The notes: generated by a model not told the origin, from the sequence alone. 64,000 nt of DNA from Ursus arctos (GCF_023065955.2 NW_026623078.1:8752199-8816198), one strand, 5' to 3'; positions 10,775-23,499 are shown, numbered from the stretch's first letter. Numbers and translations are program-made.

Positions 10775-12339
10775 TGCTCTTTATCTGCTTGGGGGTCAAA
10801 ACAGCGACTTAGAAAAACAGAAGCATTGCTTTGAATTTAAACAGCGAGAAGCCATAGACAGGACTTGTCTGTGCGGGAGGGGGCGGGGAACGCCTGAAAA
10901 CCTAGCTCCTGCTTTTGTGTTTACTTCTTCCACTTTATGGTAATTTGGGGGCTAATTTCATTATCTACAGCCACACTGGAAACAAGACTCTGTTTCTGTT
11001 AATGGCGCTGAAGGCATGTGCAAGTTTCTGTGTAGTAGGTTAAAAGTTCCAACCACCCCACCAGCGCTCAGCGCCCCGCAGGCCTGCACCGGTCTGCAAA
11101 AGTGTTGAGACTTTGATTTTCCCAGAGGGAAGCAGGCAGCCCTGTTTCTAAGAGAAGTGCATTGCTTTCCGTCACTGAAAGCCAGCCAAGAATGTGTTTC
11201 CTTCCTGGGTTCCCAGAAAGGCTCAGCTAAATGCTTGGGGGCTGAAAGAACAGGTTTCCTTGCCTACATGGTGCACGCGCTTCTCCCATTTTTTAAGGAA
11301 TGGGAACTATTCTCCTTCTCCAATTGTTTGCTCTAGTGTGTCTGGTGGAGCTGTTACCTCTCGCATTTAACTGTGTTGCTTCACTTCTCTCTTCGTTCTG
11401 AACATTCATTAAGTAGAAATCGGCCAATAGGCTAAGGCAAAGTCACTTTGAAATAGATGGTAGAGAGGGAAAATACAAAATGATGGCAGAGCTTGTGTTG
11501 TCATCACCAATAATTAAAATGAAATGTAGACCTGTTTCCAGTTCAGTCACAAGCCATTTAAACCGTCGCGTCTAGAAAATTTCAACTGGCGGCCGTCATC
11601 CTCAGATACTGGCAGAGCTTCCCTAACCCTCAAGTAGGGACTAGTTTTGCAAAAGTCTTTAAATGGAAATCAGGAGGAGCCATGTGTGCATATCTGAGGG
11701 CAGAATTTGGCCAATATACAGGGTATGAGCAGGCTTGGGAGAAGCTCTGCGCTGTCAGTGTAAGATTCCAGTAAGTGCAGCTTCATGTGGGGATTTGTCA
11801 AAATGTTTGAAGTCATCTGACCCAGTGGTTGGACATGGTCAGGAGCACTTGTATGATGAAAGAACTTTGGGTACATCCCTGTACTTTGAATAGGTTAATA
11901 GGGCATTCTGTTCCTCTCTCAGAGTGTATTTTGATGAATTTGCCAGAAGTTGGGCGACAGCTTATGGAGAGAACCAACATCCAATTTGGCAAATGGGTTG
12001 TTAGCAGCTCTGCCTGCTGGTTTGATAAAGGAGATGGGGCTAAAACCCATGGGTAAGGTGAGGAGGGTTGTGAGCAGTCCCTGCACCTCCAAAGACAAAT
12101 ATAGGATTAGCCCCACCCCGCGATCTCTTCACTGGTGAAATGCTAAGGAATAGGAATCTTCAGTCACTTTCGGTAATCATTATCATGTCTTAGCAGAGAA
12201 CTTGCAGGGAATGCAGAAACCTTTAGTTCAAAACAATCCTCTCTACCTTCTCCCATTACTGATTTTTATATAAGTACCATGGGAACAGGCAACAGGTTCC
12301 AAATAGAGAATTCTTAATTTACTATGTGAGAGACAAGCG
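10775..12339. other. single-copy stretch downstream of the CpG island
   Basis: No recognisable repeat and a moderately raised number of CpGs up to about 11.1 kb. If the island is a + strand promoter this would be first-intron or 5' UTR sequence. No reading frame is convincing. Confidence 0.4.
10880..10888 (+). promoter_or_regulatory. GC box (Sp1/KLF-type) GGGGCGGGG
   Basis: Exact GC-box core about 170 bp beyond the CpG island. Such boxes recruit Sp/KLF factors at CpG-island promoters. Support is the motif and the context only. Confidence 0.35.
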
Positions 12340-12500
12340 TGGTTACTTGGTTGCTTAAGTACTCCAAACCTCAGTTTTCTCACCTCTAGTATGAGGGTAA
12401 CACGCTCCACTTCTTCGGGTAACTAGAAGTCAAATTAGATAACACATAGAAGTGCCTGTTACATAGGAGTTACTACGAGTTACTAGATAAATGTTTGTAG
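12340..12500 (+). mobile_element. MIR SINE fragment
   Basis: 'gtggttacttggttgcttaa', 'acctcagttttctcacctct', 'gagggtaacacg' and 'gttactagataaatgtttg' follow the MIR core and tail in the sense direction (cf. ...cctcagtttcctcatctgtaaaatgggg...). Confidence 0.65.
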
Positions 12501-12831
12501 AGGAAGACTTTTTATCCTACAGTTTGATTTGGTTTTATCATCTTTTTACTTTTACTGATAATAGATACAAGGAATATGAAGACATATTGATTTCTTATTC
12601 TTAAAGAGATTTCTTCAAAATCCATTCCAACATATACCCTGTGTTTTCTGTGTTCCATCTTCAAACCCTGTGCCGGAATGTATATTGATTTTTTAAGCCT
12701 GGATAATAAGTTCACTCTAACTCTAACCTCATCTTTGTGCATCAACAATAGCAGATGTGGTAGTAGGTTCTCACTGAGGCCATGACATCATGCTAATCAT
12801 ACCCTTCTGTTTTGCACCTGGACCACCAAGA

Positions 12832-12834
<3 letters not shown>

Positions 12835-12869
<35 letters not shown>
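12835..12869. repeat. (TG)n microsatellite
   Basis: Seventeen uninterrupted TG units. Confidence 0.97.
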
Positions 12870-12873
<4 letters not shown>

Positions 12874-13422
12874 TTGCGAGGCAGGTCTCTCTGGGCCAAA
12901 CAGGAGCACAGCTCAGAACTCTGACCCAGTGAGGGCCACAGTTTTTTTTTTTTTTTTAAACATTTAAAATTTTTATTGAGATAGTTGTAGATTCACATGT
13001 AGATGTAAAAAACAACGTGAGAGATCCCATATATTCTTTACCCAGTTTCTCATCTCAGCTAGGGTATTAATATTGACACAATTCATATACTTTATTCAGT
13101 TTTACTTGCACTAATTTGTGCACATGTTTATTTGTTCTATATAGTTTTAACGCCTGTGTGGCTCCTATGTACACCACCACAGTTAAAACACTAAAATAGT
13201 TCCTTCCCCACGAGGATCCCCTATCCACTTCCCTCTGTCTCTCTCCCCCTTCTCTCCTGGTCCTTGGCAACCACTAATCTGTCCTTGATTTCTGAAATTT
13301 TGCCATACCGAAATATTATATGCATAGAATCACACAGTATGAAGCTTTTGGGATCGCCTTTTTTCACTCAGCACCCCGTGGAAGTTCATCCAAGTTGTTG
13401 CGTGTATCAATAGTTTGCTGTT

Positions 13423-13615
13423 GTTGTTTTTTAAAAGATTGTATTTATTTGAGAGAGAGAGCGTGAGTGGGGAGGGGCAGGAGGAAAGAGAGGATCTCAA
13501 GCAGACTGTGCTAAGCGTGGAGCCTGATGCAGGGCTCTATCTCATGACCCTGAGATCATGACCTGAGCTAAAATCAAGAGTTGGACACTCAGCTGACTGA
13601 GCCACCCAGGTGCCC
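13423..13615 (-). mobile_element. Can-SINE, antisense, inside the ancient L1
   Basis: Tail 'ttttaaaagattgtatttat' at left and complement of the head 'gagccacccaggtgcccc' at right. Target duplication 'caatagtttgctgtt' (about 13408-13422) versus 'caatagtttgttgtt' (about 13616-13630), one mismatch. Confidence 0.93.
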
Positions 13616-14438
13616 CAATAGTTTGTTGTTTTTTATTGCTGGATACTATTCTATAGTATGTCTGTACCACAGGTTTTTATTCATTCACTTGCTGAAGGGT
13701 ATTTGGACTGATTCTAGTGTTTGGCTGTTACAAATAAAGCTGCTATAACATTGTGTACAGATTTTCGAAAACATAGGTTTTCATTTCTCTGGGATGTATG
13801 TCCAAAGCACAGTCTCTGAGTTGTGTGGTAGTTTAATGTTTAATTTCATAAGAAACTGCCAAATTGTTTTAAGAATGACTATACAATTTTACATTCCCAC
13901 CAGCAATGTATAAATGACCCAGTTTCTCCATATCTCTGTCAATATTTGGTGTTGTCATTTTTTTCATATTAGACAAATTTTTATTTCTCTAATGGCTAAT
14001 CATATTGACCATCTTTTCTTGTGTTTATTTGCCATGTGTATATCCTCTTCAGTGTATCCTCTTTATGCTTTTGTTCATTTTAATAGAATTATTATTATTA
14101 TTTACTGTTGAATTTTGAGAGATCTTTATATATTCTAGATACTAATCCTTTGTCAGATACATGGTTTGCCAATATTTTCTCCTAGTCTATAGCTTGTCTT
14201 TTCATCCTCTTCACATGGCATTTCACAGAACAAAAGTGTTTAGTTTTGGTGAGGTCCAACTTATCAACTTTTCCTTTAATGGATATGCTTTTGGTGTTAA
14301 GTTTAAGAGCCCTTTTCCTAACCTTAGATCTTAAAACTGTTCTTCTATGTCTTTTATAAAAATTTTATAGTTGTGCATTTTACACTTAGGTTTATGATCC
14401 AGTTTGAATTATTTTTTGTATAAGAGATTTAGGTTGAG

Positions 14439-14638
14439 GGGCACCTGGGTGGCTCAGTCGTTAGTTGTCTGCCTTCAGCTCAGGGCGTGATCGCAGAGTC
14501 CTGGGATCGAGCCCCACATCAGGCTCCTCCACTGGGAGCCTGCTTCTTCCTCTTCCACTCCCCCTGCTTGTGTTCCCTCTCTCACTGGCTGTCTTTTTCT
14601 CTGTCAAATAAATAAAATCTTAAAAAAAAAAAAAAAAG
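14439..14638 (+). mobile_element. Can-SINE, sense, inside the ancient L1
   Basis: Head 'gggcacctgggtggctcag', B-box-like 'gggatcgagcc' and tail 'caaataaataaaatctt' plus a pure A run. Perfect 16-nt target duplication agagatttaggttgag at 14423-14438 and 14639-14654. The intact tail and duplication mark it as relatively recent. Confidence 0.96.
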
Positions 14639-16879
14639 AGAGATTTAGGTTGAGATTAATTCGCCCTCACCCCCAGATGTCAGTTTTATCAGTGCCATTT
14701 CTTGAGAATGTTAGCTTTCCTTCATTGAGTTACTTCTGCACTTTTGTCAAAAGTCATTTAAGAATATTTTTCTGGTTCTATTTCTGGGTTCTCTGTTTTA
14801 TTCTATTGATCTATGTGTTTGTCCTTTTGCAACACTGCACTGTCTTCACTACTATAGCTATAGACTTGATACCAGATAGAGTACTTCCTCCCACCTTCTT
14901 CTTCTTTTTTCAGGCTTATTTTACCTTTGTTTGTGGCTTTCTATAAAAATTTTTAGAATAAGCTTGTCTATCTATAATAAAACCTGCTAGATATAGGATA
15001 AGAATGAAATTAAACCCCTAGGTCCATTTGGGGAGACTTGACATCTTTACTATGTTGAATTTTCCAATTCATGAACATGGTATGTCTCTCCATTTATTTC
15101 TGTCTTCTTGTATTTCTTTCATTAGCATTTTGTAATTTGCAGTTTCCAGTTCCTGTACATTTTGTTAAGTGTATATCTAAGTATTTCATATTCTTTGGAG
15201 TGATTGTAAATGGTAATTTGTTTTAATTTTAGTTAGTAAATGTTCATTACTAGTATGTAGAAATGTGATTGATTTTTGTGGGCTTATCTTGTATCCTGAA
15301 ACTTTGTTGAGCTTACTTTTTATTTCTAGGAGAGTTTTGGTATATTCTTTTGAATTTCTACATAGATGATCATGTCATCTGTAGACACAAACAGTTTTAT
15401 CTTCTTCTTGGTAGAATTCTTCTGTCTAGGGAAAACTTTTGTCTTGGAGATTGCTTTTTTCCCCTCTTGGCAGATTTTTGATTGTGAGTTCAATGTCTTT
15501 AATGGTTATAGGACTATTCAGATTGTTGTTTTATGTTGGATGACTTTTGGTAGTTTATGGTTTTCAAAGAATTGGTCTATTTCTTCTAAGTTGTAGAATG
15601 TATTAATATAAATTTGTTTTTCATATTTTTCTTATTATCTTTTAATGACTACAGAGTCTGTAGTCATATCTTCTGTTTGTGATTGTGTCTTTATTTTTGT
15701 CAGTCTTGCTATAGGTTTGCCAATTTTATAAGTTGTTTTCATAGTAGTAGTAGCTTTTTGTTTCATTGATTTTCTCTATTATTTTCCTATTTTCAATTCC
15801 ACATTGATTTCTGCCTTTATATTATTTCTTTCTTTGGGATTTCTTAAGATTTATTTTTCTTTTCTTTCTCTAGATTCTTGAGGTAGGAACTTAAGACTTT
15901 TCTTGTTTCTAATGTAAGTATTTAGTGCTATGGATGTCCCTCTTTACTGCATTGACTGCAACCTACTATTTTTTTTTTAATACTGCATTTTTGTTTCTAT
16001 TCTGCTCTGTGTTTTTAAAAAATAATGTCTGTTGAAAATTCCTTTTTTATCCACGGATTATTTAAAAGTTTGAAGATTTTTATGTTGTCTTTTGTTATTG
16101 ATTTCTGTCTTGGAGAGAGAATATACTCTGTATGATTTCAATTCTTCTAAATTTGTTAATGTTTGTTTTATCACCTAACATATGGACTATCTTAGTGAAT
16201 GTTCCAGGTACATCTGAAAAAAATGTGTATTCTATTGTTGCTATGTAGTATGTTGTATATAAGTCAATTAGATCCTCTTGGTTGACTTTGTTTTTCAGGT
16301 CCTTTATATCCTTGCAGAATTCTATCTAGTAGTGCTATCAGTTGCTGAGAGAGGCAGTTGAAACTGTCAACTGTATGTGTAGATTAGTGTATTTCTCCTT
16401 TCCTTAGGATCATTATTTCTTTCTGGTGGATTGATCTTTTTTTTCAATATATATGTCTTTCTTTGTCTCTAGGAATTTTCTTTGCTCTGAAGTCTACTTT
16501 ATCAGACATTAATAAAGCTACTACTTCTTTTTTTTAAAGTTAATGTTTATATGATAAATCTATTTCCATCTTTTTGTTTTCAACCTGCCTATATTATTAA
16601 ATAAGAAAAGAGTTTTTTTTGTAAGCATCATATAGTTGGATCATGTTTATCTTTTCACTTTGCTAATCTTTATCTTTAGATTAGTATATTTGGACAATTT
16701 ATATTTAGGTGATTATTAGTTGTGTTAGTACTTAAAAGTGTCACTTTATTTTTTGTTTTCTCAAGTTCCTGATCCTCTGTTTTTTTCCCTTCCTTTTTTT
16801 GTGGGCTACTTGAACATTATCTTAGGATTCCAACTGGATTTATCCTTAGTATTTTAGTGTATCTCTTTGTATAGTTTTT

Positions 16880-17059
16880 AAAAAATATTTTATTTATTTA
16901 TTTGAAAGAGAGAAAGAGAGAACATGAGCAGGGTGGGGAAGGGCAGAAGGAGAGAGATAAGCAGACTCCCTGCTCCCGATACAAGGTCCAGTCCCTGGAA
17001 CCTGGGATCATGACCTAAGCTGAGGCAGACTCTTAATCAACTGAGCCACCCAAGTGCCC
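16880..17059 (-). mobile_element. Can-SINE, antisense, inside the ancient L1
   Basis: Tail 'atattttatttatttatttg' at left and complement of the head 'gagccacccaagtgccc' at right. Target duplication 'ctctttgtatagttttt' (16863-16879) versus 'ctctttgtacaattttt' (17060-17076), two mismatches, so older than the copy at 14.4 kb. Confidence 0.93.
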
Positions 17060-18205
17060 CTCTTTGTACAATTTTTGTAGTGGTTGCTCTGGGTATTAAA
17101 ATATACATTTGTGATTTATAGTAGTTGACTCATATCAGTATTGTACCATCTTCAATAAAGTGTGGAAATTTCACTTCTATTTAGTCCCGTTTTCCTTCTG
17201 TGCTTTTAAATATCATTTTCTTATGAATCAGAAGGTGTTATGACTTTTATCTCAATTATCAAATATAATTTATATGACTCATGAGGAAAAGGATTGTCTA
17301 GTGTATGTATTAATGTCGACTCTTCTTGTTTTTCCTTCTTCCTTCCTGATTCTTCTTCTTCTATTCTTTCTTCTAGGATTTCCTTTCACTTTGAAGTACT
17401 TTCTATATCTAATCTTAAAGATTGGCCTATTAATGACAAATTACTTAGTTTTCCTTTAAATGAGAATGTTTTTATTTCTCCTCTATTTCTGCAGGATAGT
17501 TTTGCTGGGTATAGAATTAATGGCTGACAGTTTTTGTTTTTGTTTTTTAATGGCTGAGAGTTCTTTTACTTCAGCACTTTAAAAATATTATTTAAAGTTT
17601 GTTTAATTTTTTGGATCTTTAAGCTTGTATTTTTTGACAGATTTGTGAATTTTTCAGCTCTTTTTTCTTCAGCTATTCCTTTAGCCATGTCCCATCCTCC
17701 CCATCTGTTTTCCTTATGGGACTCTGATGATATGACTTGGATCTTTTGTCTTATAGGTTTCTGAGGCTCTGTTCATTTTTTCTTTTAAATTCTATTTTCT
17801 CCTCTTTGTTATAATGATTGAATTTTATTGTCCTGACCTAAGTTCACTGATTTGATCCTGTGTTCTACTAATGAGGCTATCAAGCTAATTTTCATTTCTA
17901 TTATTCTGTTTTGCAATTTTATAATTTTCATTTAATTCTTTTTTATCTGTTCTTTCTTTTCTGAGATTTATTTTTTCATTTGTTTCAAGAGAATTTGTAA
18001 ATGATTATTAAAACATTTTTAGGATGGCTTCTTTAAAATCCTTGTCAGGTAATTCCAATATCTGACTAATATCATTGGTAGCATCAGTTTATCTTTTTTT
18101 TTTTATTATTTGAGTTGTGATTTTCCTAGTTCTCAGTATGACGGGTGAATTTCAGTTGTATTCTGAATATTTTATCTATTATGTCAGAGTCTCTGGGCCT
18201 TATTT

Positions 18206-18398
18206 ATTTTTTATTTAAGATTTTATTTATTTATTTGACAGAGAGACAGCCAGTGAGAGAGGGAACATAGCAGAGGGAGTGTGAGAGGAAGAAGCAGGCT
18301 TCTAGAGGAGGAGCCTGATGTGGGGCTCGATCCCAGAATGCTGGGATCATGCCCTGAGCCGAAGGCAGACACTCAACGACTGTGCCACACAGGCGCCC
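18206..18398 (-). mobile_element. Can-SINE, antisense, inside the ancient L1
   Basis: Contains 'gacagccagtgagaga', which I associate with SINE subfamilies of bears and seals, and the complement of the head 'gcacacaggcgcccc'-like end. Perfect 15-nt target duplication ctctgggccttattt at 18191-18205 and 18399-18413. Confidence 0.95.
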
Positions 18399-19160
18399 CT
18401 CTGGGCCTTATTTGAATCTTGCATTTTAACAGACAGTCACCTTGTTTGGGTTTAGTACAGGGTCTTAAACTATTTTTGTGGACTGGGGCTCCAACAGCAG
18501 TTTAATTTTCAGTCTTTGCAATGTTGTTTTGATTTGTTTGGTTTTTCTGATTCCCTGGGGCTCTTACTGGTCCGTGCTGGTGTGTCCTGGGAAGTGGAAG
18601 GCACGTCCCAAGGTCAGCTGATATGTGTCTCTTGTGGGAGAGGGGTGTGATGGGATCCCTGAACTTGTGTCCCATGCTGCCCAGGTATGTCTGGGCAGAG
18701 CAGAAGAGCCCCCAGCTGTTTGTAGTAGACTGTTCCCAACTGGTCCTTGCTGTGGTGGGTCCTCTCTGGTCCCACTCCTTCACAGGTGTGTCTCATCAGG
18801 AAAAGAGCATCTCAGGCCTAGTAGGAAGGAAAGCCCCCCTGGCCACTGATTTCTGGTGGGGCTCCAATGAATGCCTCCAGTGGTTCATTTGGTGTTATCA
18901 AGTTGCTGTTTCATCTGGAGGTTGAGGACACCTGGATACCATCTGCTGCTTGGTGGAAGTCGAGGAGCACCATGCATGGTAGTGTTCTTGCACTGGGTGG
19001 GGACTGAGGCCAAGTGCTGTGCTCCTTCTCCAGCCTTGAGTCCTGGGCCTACCTGCCTTCATTTCACCTTTTCCCAGAGTCTTCCTGGGATTGCCTGGTG
19101 CATCATCCCAGGGTTTGTAGTTGTGCTTAGTTATAGGGGTGGGAAGTGGTAGGGATGATG

Positions 19161-19584
19161 GGCCTATCTCATCTTCTCTCTCCATATGTTTTGTTTGTTT
19201 TTTATCTCAGCCCCTTATCAGCCAAATCATTTAGTGATTTATTTGGGTTTCCATCATGCAGTGCAGCAGAATGATTGAGAGCCGAGCCTAGAACCTAACC
19301 TCCATTGGTCTGTGCATGTGGCTTGACTAGCCAGTTCTTAGGCTTGGACATTGCTTCCAGAGGTACAGTGCTCTACATACCCATTCCCTGGGCTGGTCCA
19401 GAAGAATAAATATTGCCATAGTGCAGTCATGAACAGTGCCCTCTCATTCCCTGAAGGGCTTTGCTGTGGATCTGAAGGGCTTTGATGTGGTGATCTTATT
19501 CATGGGCTGTTGTGAACAGCCAAGGAGCCAACCCAGGCAAAATGTTTGGCACACTGGAAGGCCTTATAAGTGCCACCTATTGTT
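19161..19584. other. unresolved stretch between two antisense L1s
   Basis: Could be the eroded 5' end of the ancient L1 or single-copy sequence. No gene features. Confidence 0.35.
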
Positions 19585-19589
19585 GTTAT

Positions 19590-19911
19590 TGTTTTATTTA
19601 TGTATTTTTCATCATGATAAGTATAGTCTAATCCCTATCACCTATTTCACCCATCCCCCTATCCACCTTTCCTGTGGTAACCATTGGTTTGTTTTTTGTA
19701 GTTAAGGGTATTTCATGGTTTGTCTTTCTCTCTCTTTTCCCCCTTTGCTTATTTGTTTTGTTTCTTAAAGTCTGCATATGAGTGAGATCATATGGTATTT
19801 GTTTTTCTCTGACTGACTTATTCTGCTTAACATTATACTCTCTAGCTCCACCTGTGTCATTGCAAATGGCAAGATTTCATTCCTTTTTTATGGCCAAATA
19901 ATATTCCACAC
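19590..19911 (-). mobile_element. 5'-truncated L1, older carnivore type, antisense
   Basis: 'cacctatttcacccatcccc', 'gtggtaaccattggtttg', 'catatgagtgagatcatatg' and 'caagatttcattcctttttt' are the antisense 3' end of the L1 type shared widely among carnivores. Truncated after 'aataatattccacac'. A likely short duplication is 'attgttatt' on both sides. Confidence 0.88.
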
Positions 19912-21435
19912 ATATTGTTATTATATGACTTTTTCTTCATAAGTATCATATATACATATATATGTCCTACAGTCAACAATTATTAAATATTAAGAAAGTC
20001 CTGTTTCCTTATTTTATTTTAGTAAACAGAAATATAAACAAAAGTGCCAATCTTTCCTTTCATACCCTAGGGAGCTGTCTAGTGTGCCTCTGGGTGCTCA
20101 GTCCCCTGGATGAAAAAATCCCTGAAACAGCCCTGGGGTGAGCCTCAAGAGTCTGACACCAAGTGGTGAACATGATCAAACAGTGAGTGAATAGATACAC
20201 GGTTGCAGGAGGGCTGGATGACTTTGAGAATAATGTGCCATGATAACACAAGGTGTTGATTTTGATATTTCTCTCCATTAGTTTCATGCTGCCTTTGTTG
20301 TTCCTGGGGCTGTTCTTTTCCTGAGATAAGGAGAGAAGAGCAGTGCTTCGCTCTCAGACTAGGACTCAGCTTCTGTATCTGGCTGTTGGAGAAGGTTGGG
20401 TAAAACCTGGTGCATAATTGTGGAGAGGCAAGAATTCAAACTTTGAGGATGAAATAGAAGAGAGTACAGGAGGCTGTATCTATTGTTTTATGTGTGGTAT
20501 TCTCTGATTAATATTATTTAATATTTTATGACATAATATAGCAATAAGTTTGAGTTCTGTTCTTGGGAATAGGCAGTTTTGGGGTGGGGGGAAGATTTCA
20601 TGATATTAATTGATTCATGAATGTTTCACTTTTTTGCAAAGTGTGTTTGAACTTTGTTCCACTACTTGCTTGTTTAGCATTCAAGGCATTTTTAACAGTG
20701 GCAGAAACATGTTTCTTGGTAGCTCCCTTTGCTTCTCGATTACATTTTTGTTTTAATTTAATGTGTTCCACAGAGGGGCAGTGGTAGTTATGCAAAGGTA
20801 TTTGTCTTACCTCTGTTTCCCAACATTTCAGATATTTAGAGAAGATTTACTGGAAATTAGCTTCCATTTATTGTTTCAAAAAAGATTTGTGTTTACAGCA
20901 AACTGCTTTTAAAAAGTTAATGATGCAAGTCCTTTTTGCTATCTGCCATAACGTTTTTAGGATATAATTAATTTGTATTCCCCAATTTTTTGTTTTAGCA
21001 TTAATTTTAAGTTATACAGAAATCTTGAAGTAAATGATATTCTTTGTTAAACAATGCAGGAATCAATGATTTGTCAACTAACTTCTTTCTTAATCTTCAG
21101 TTACTTCAATAACATGTTTCATCTATCCTGTAGAGGATTGTTTAAACCAATTTGCTCTCCTCTGAATTATCAGACTTAAAATTGCCTTAAATGAATGTTG
21201 CTTTGTACCCAGGTGAACTGAATCTGCCTCAAAACCCTTTAATAATATGATTTCCTAAATGTATCCCTTAAGGACTGCAGACATTATCTCTATAAATATG
21301 TTTCCTTTTACAAAGAACTAGAGACTTTTTCCACCTATGGAGTTATTTCAATGTTATTATTGAGAATACATTCAGACTAAGACATTTCTTCAAAATCTAG
21401 TGTTAGAACCATATTACTTATCTAGACAACTTGCT
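19912..21435. other. single-copy non-coding stretch
   Basis: No gene or confident repeat. The 20.85-21.4 kb part is AT-rich with several TAATTA-like homeodomain cores, which are common in AT-rich DNA and not by themselves evidence of an enhancer. Confidence 0.4.
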
Positions 21436-21443
21436 ACATAACT

Positions 21444-21669
21444 TTTTTTAACTTTTTAACATTTTATTTATTTATTTTAATAATAATTTTTTATTATGTT
21501 ATGTTAGTCACCATACAGTATATCCCAAGTTTTTGATGTAAAGTTCCATGATTCATTACTTGTGTATAACACCCAGTGCACCATGCAATACATGCCATCC
21601 TTAATACCCATCACTGGCCTATCCCATTCCCCCACCCCCTCCCCTCTAAAGCCCTCAGTTTGTTTGTCC
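21444..21669 (-). mobile_element. very short L1 3' end, young carnivore type, antisense
   Basis: 'gttagtcaccatacagtata', 'gatgtaaagttccatgattc' and 'cccagtgcaccatgcaatac' are only the 3' UTR of an L1 truncated to about 226 bp. Duplication acataact at 21436-21443 and 21670-21677. Confidence 0.93.
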
Positions 21670-21677
21670 ACATAACT

Positions 21678-22678
21678 CTTAAAATATTTCACAATATCTC
21701 TTTACCCATCTTATTTTTTTCCATTAGAAAAATCAAAATCATTGATTCTATAGTTCTATATTGAAATGAAACACTCTGCTGGCCAGTATTCTTGGGCACA
21801 TTCTATCCCAATGGTGCCAACACATTGCAATTATTCCAGAAGTACACAGTATAATCAAGAAAAATCACTTACAAATAGACATCAAATGATATGGGATCAA
21901 AATGTTATGAGAGAATCATTAGGTTACACAAAGAGGTGCTAAGAAGAATTTGTGAAGTCCAGATTAGAAATGAATAATGCCACATTCACTTTGCACATTA
22001 TAGCACTGGCCAAGGATGAAACAATCTCTGTCAAAAGATAATTTTCAGGAAAAGGTGAATGCCATATTCTCCTACAGATGTAAAAATGAACACATGTTGA
22101 AGAATTTATTTTACTTCTTATTTAATGAAGGAACTAGACAGATATTAAAACTAGTCTAAGGGAAAGTAAAAACAACAACAACAGCAACACAGATTTATAT
22201 GGAGTAAATGAGTTGAATTACAAATAGAGACAAAACTAATTTTTCTGCAGGAACAGTGAAATCAGAAATTCCATAGAAAAAGGCAAATTTTCCCATCCAT
22301 CCTTTCCTTTAGTTTACAAAGAGGTGTGAAATAGCTTGATGACAACGAACAAGGTACGAATCAGACTCTGGAAGGGTGTGCCATAGACAATGAATCATTT
22401 TTCATTGAAGTTGAACTTTTTTTTTTGGTATCCTGTCCTTGGGTTCATTCCATCTCATTCTCTGACAAAAAAGAAGGGAATGGAATTAGGGAAGGGAGCC
22501 AGAGACAAAAATCATGCTTGTGCAATCCGTAAACTCATAGGAACAAACTAAACGAATTTATACATTGTTTCCAATTCACTTGACTAAGATGAACTTGAGT
22601 TATAATGGGAATGGGTTTTTCATTATTAGTAATACTATAATACTATGTTATCAGTCTTCCAAAATTCATGGAAGCTAT
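21678..22678. other. single-copy non-coding stretch
   Basis: No recognisable gene or repeat apart from a short (CAA)n run near 22170. Confidence 0.4.
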
Positions 22679-22693
22679 TACCACAATACTTTT

Positions 22694-22702
22694 TTTTAAG
22701 AT

Positions 22703-22737
<35 letters not shown>

Positions 22738-22880
22738 TTGGAGAGAGAGCAAGCAGGGGGAGGGGCAGAGGGAGAGAAACATGAAGCCCGATGTGGGGGC
22801 TCAATCCCAGGACCCTGAGATGATGACCTGAGCCAAAATCAAGAGTCGGCCCCTTAACCAACTGAGCCACCCAGACGCCG
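22694..22880 (-). mobile_element. Can-SINE, antisense
   Basis: Tail expanded into a pure (ATTT)n tract at about 22700-22740, then the purine-rich middle and the complement of the head ending 'gagccacccagacgccg'. Target duplication 'taccacaatactttt' (22679-22693) versus 'taccacagtactttt' (22881-22895), one mismatch. Confidence 0.95.
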
Positions 22881-22895
22881 TACCACAGTACTTTT

Positions 22896-23499
22896 AAATT
22901 CAATGAATTACTGAACTAATCTTGCCTACTGCAAAAAGCTCAGAAACAACAAATCAGGAAGTAACAAAGTTTAGTAGAAGTAGTGGGGGATTAGATAAAA
23001 TAGGAACAATTCATATTCTGCATAAGAAAAGTGCTGACTGTAATCCAGCATCCTCTGAAGACCTCACACAGACCCCCAGCTCTGGGTCCTGCCGGTCCTG
23101 TGAATGGCGTGGGAAGATCGTCACACACCAGTGGATCATCAAGAACAGGGACAGGGGATTATTTCATTTGTTCTAACCCTCTCCTCACCAACTTCTTCAG
23201 CATACACTGGAGGTTTTTGAGGACAAACTTAAGGGTAAAAACAATTTAAAACTCTCTCAAGAATTTAGTAATAGGTCAGCTTCTGTGAAGGGGAGAAATA
23301 GAAGAAGGTGCTGACTAGTTTTCCTTTTTGGTAAGAAAAACATGGGTACACTTGAAATCAAACAGCAGAATTTAAGTTTTGAATAGTGTATAAGGACAAA
23401 TTCTAACAATGAAATGAGCTAGCTGGGGGCAAGACTCGTGGTTCTACTTTGTCCAAAAGTATCTTGGTTAGTGGTCAAAGGCCATTTGGAGCTTTGTCC
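22896..23499. other. single-copy non-coding stretch
   Basis: An 84-residue open frame (22922-23176) lies here but has no recognisable domain or conservation clue, so it is not called. Confidence 0.4.

Larger units (their letters stand above)
12942..19160 (-). mobile_element. ancient long L1 (L1M class), antisense, hit by four SINEs
   Basis: Begins with a T run at 12942-12957 (complement of the A tail), then the antisense 3' UTR and ORF2 end ('cattcccaccagcaatgtat', 'ggctgttacaaataaagctg'). It continues through phrases typical of old L1 ORF2 and 5' regions in antisense: 'cagtcttgctataggtttgc', 'ctgaagtctactttatcag', 'ttttgctgggtatagaatt', 'cttgtcaggtaattccaat' and 'gtcagagtctctgggcct'. Subtracting the SINEs leaves about 5.4 kb, close to full length. 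Coding frames are destroyed by stops. The 5' limit near 19.16 kb is approximate. No target duplication was found. Confidence 0.85.

Noticed and set aside
14439..14638. tRNA-like sequence in SINE heads (here and in the other SINE copies) as possible tRNA genes
   Set aside because: The heads are tRNA-derived but lack a full cloverleaf and are followed by SINE bodies and tails, so they are retrotransposons, not tRNA genes.
20850..21400. AT-rich stretch with several TAATTA-type cores as an enhancer
   Set aside because: Such cores are expected by chance in AT-rich DNA; without conservation data there is nothing to support function.
22700..22740. Regular (ATTT)n spacing as a possible CRISPR-like or satellite array
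   Set aside because: It is the expanded A/T tail of a SINE; no spacers are present and the genome is mammalian.
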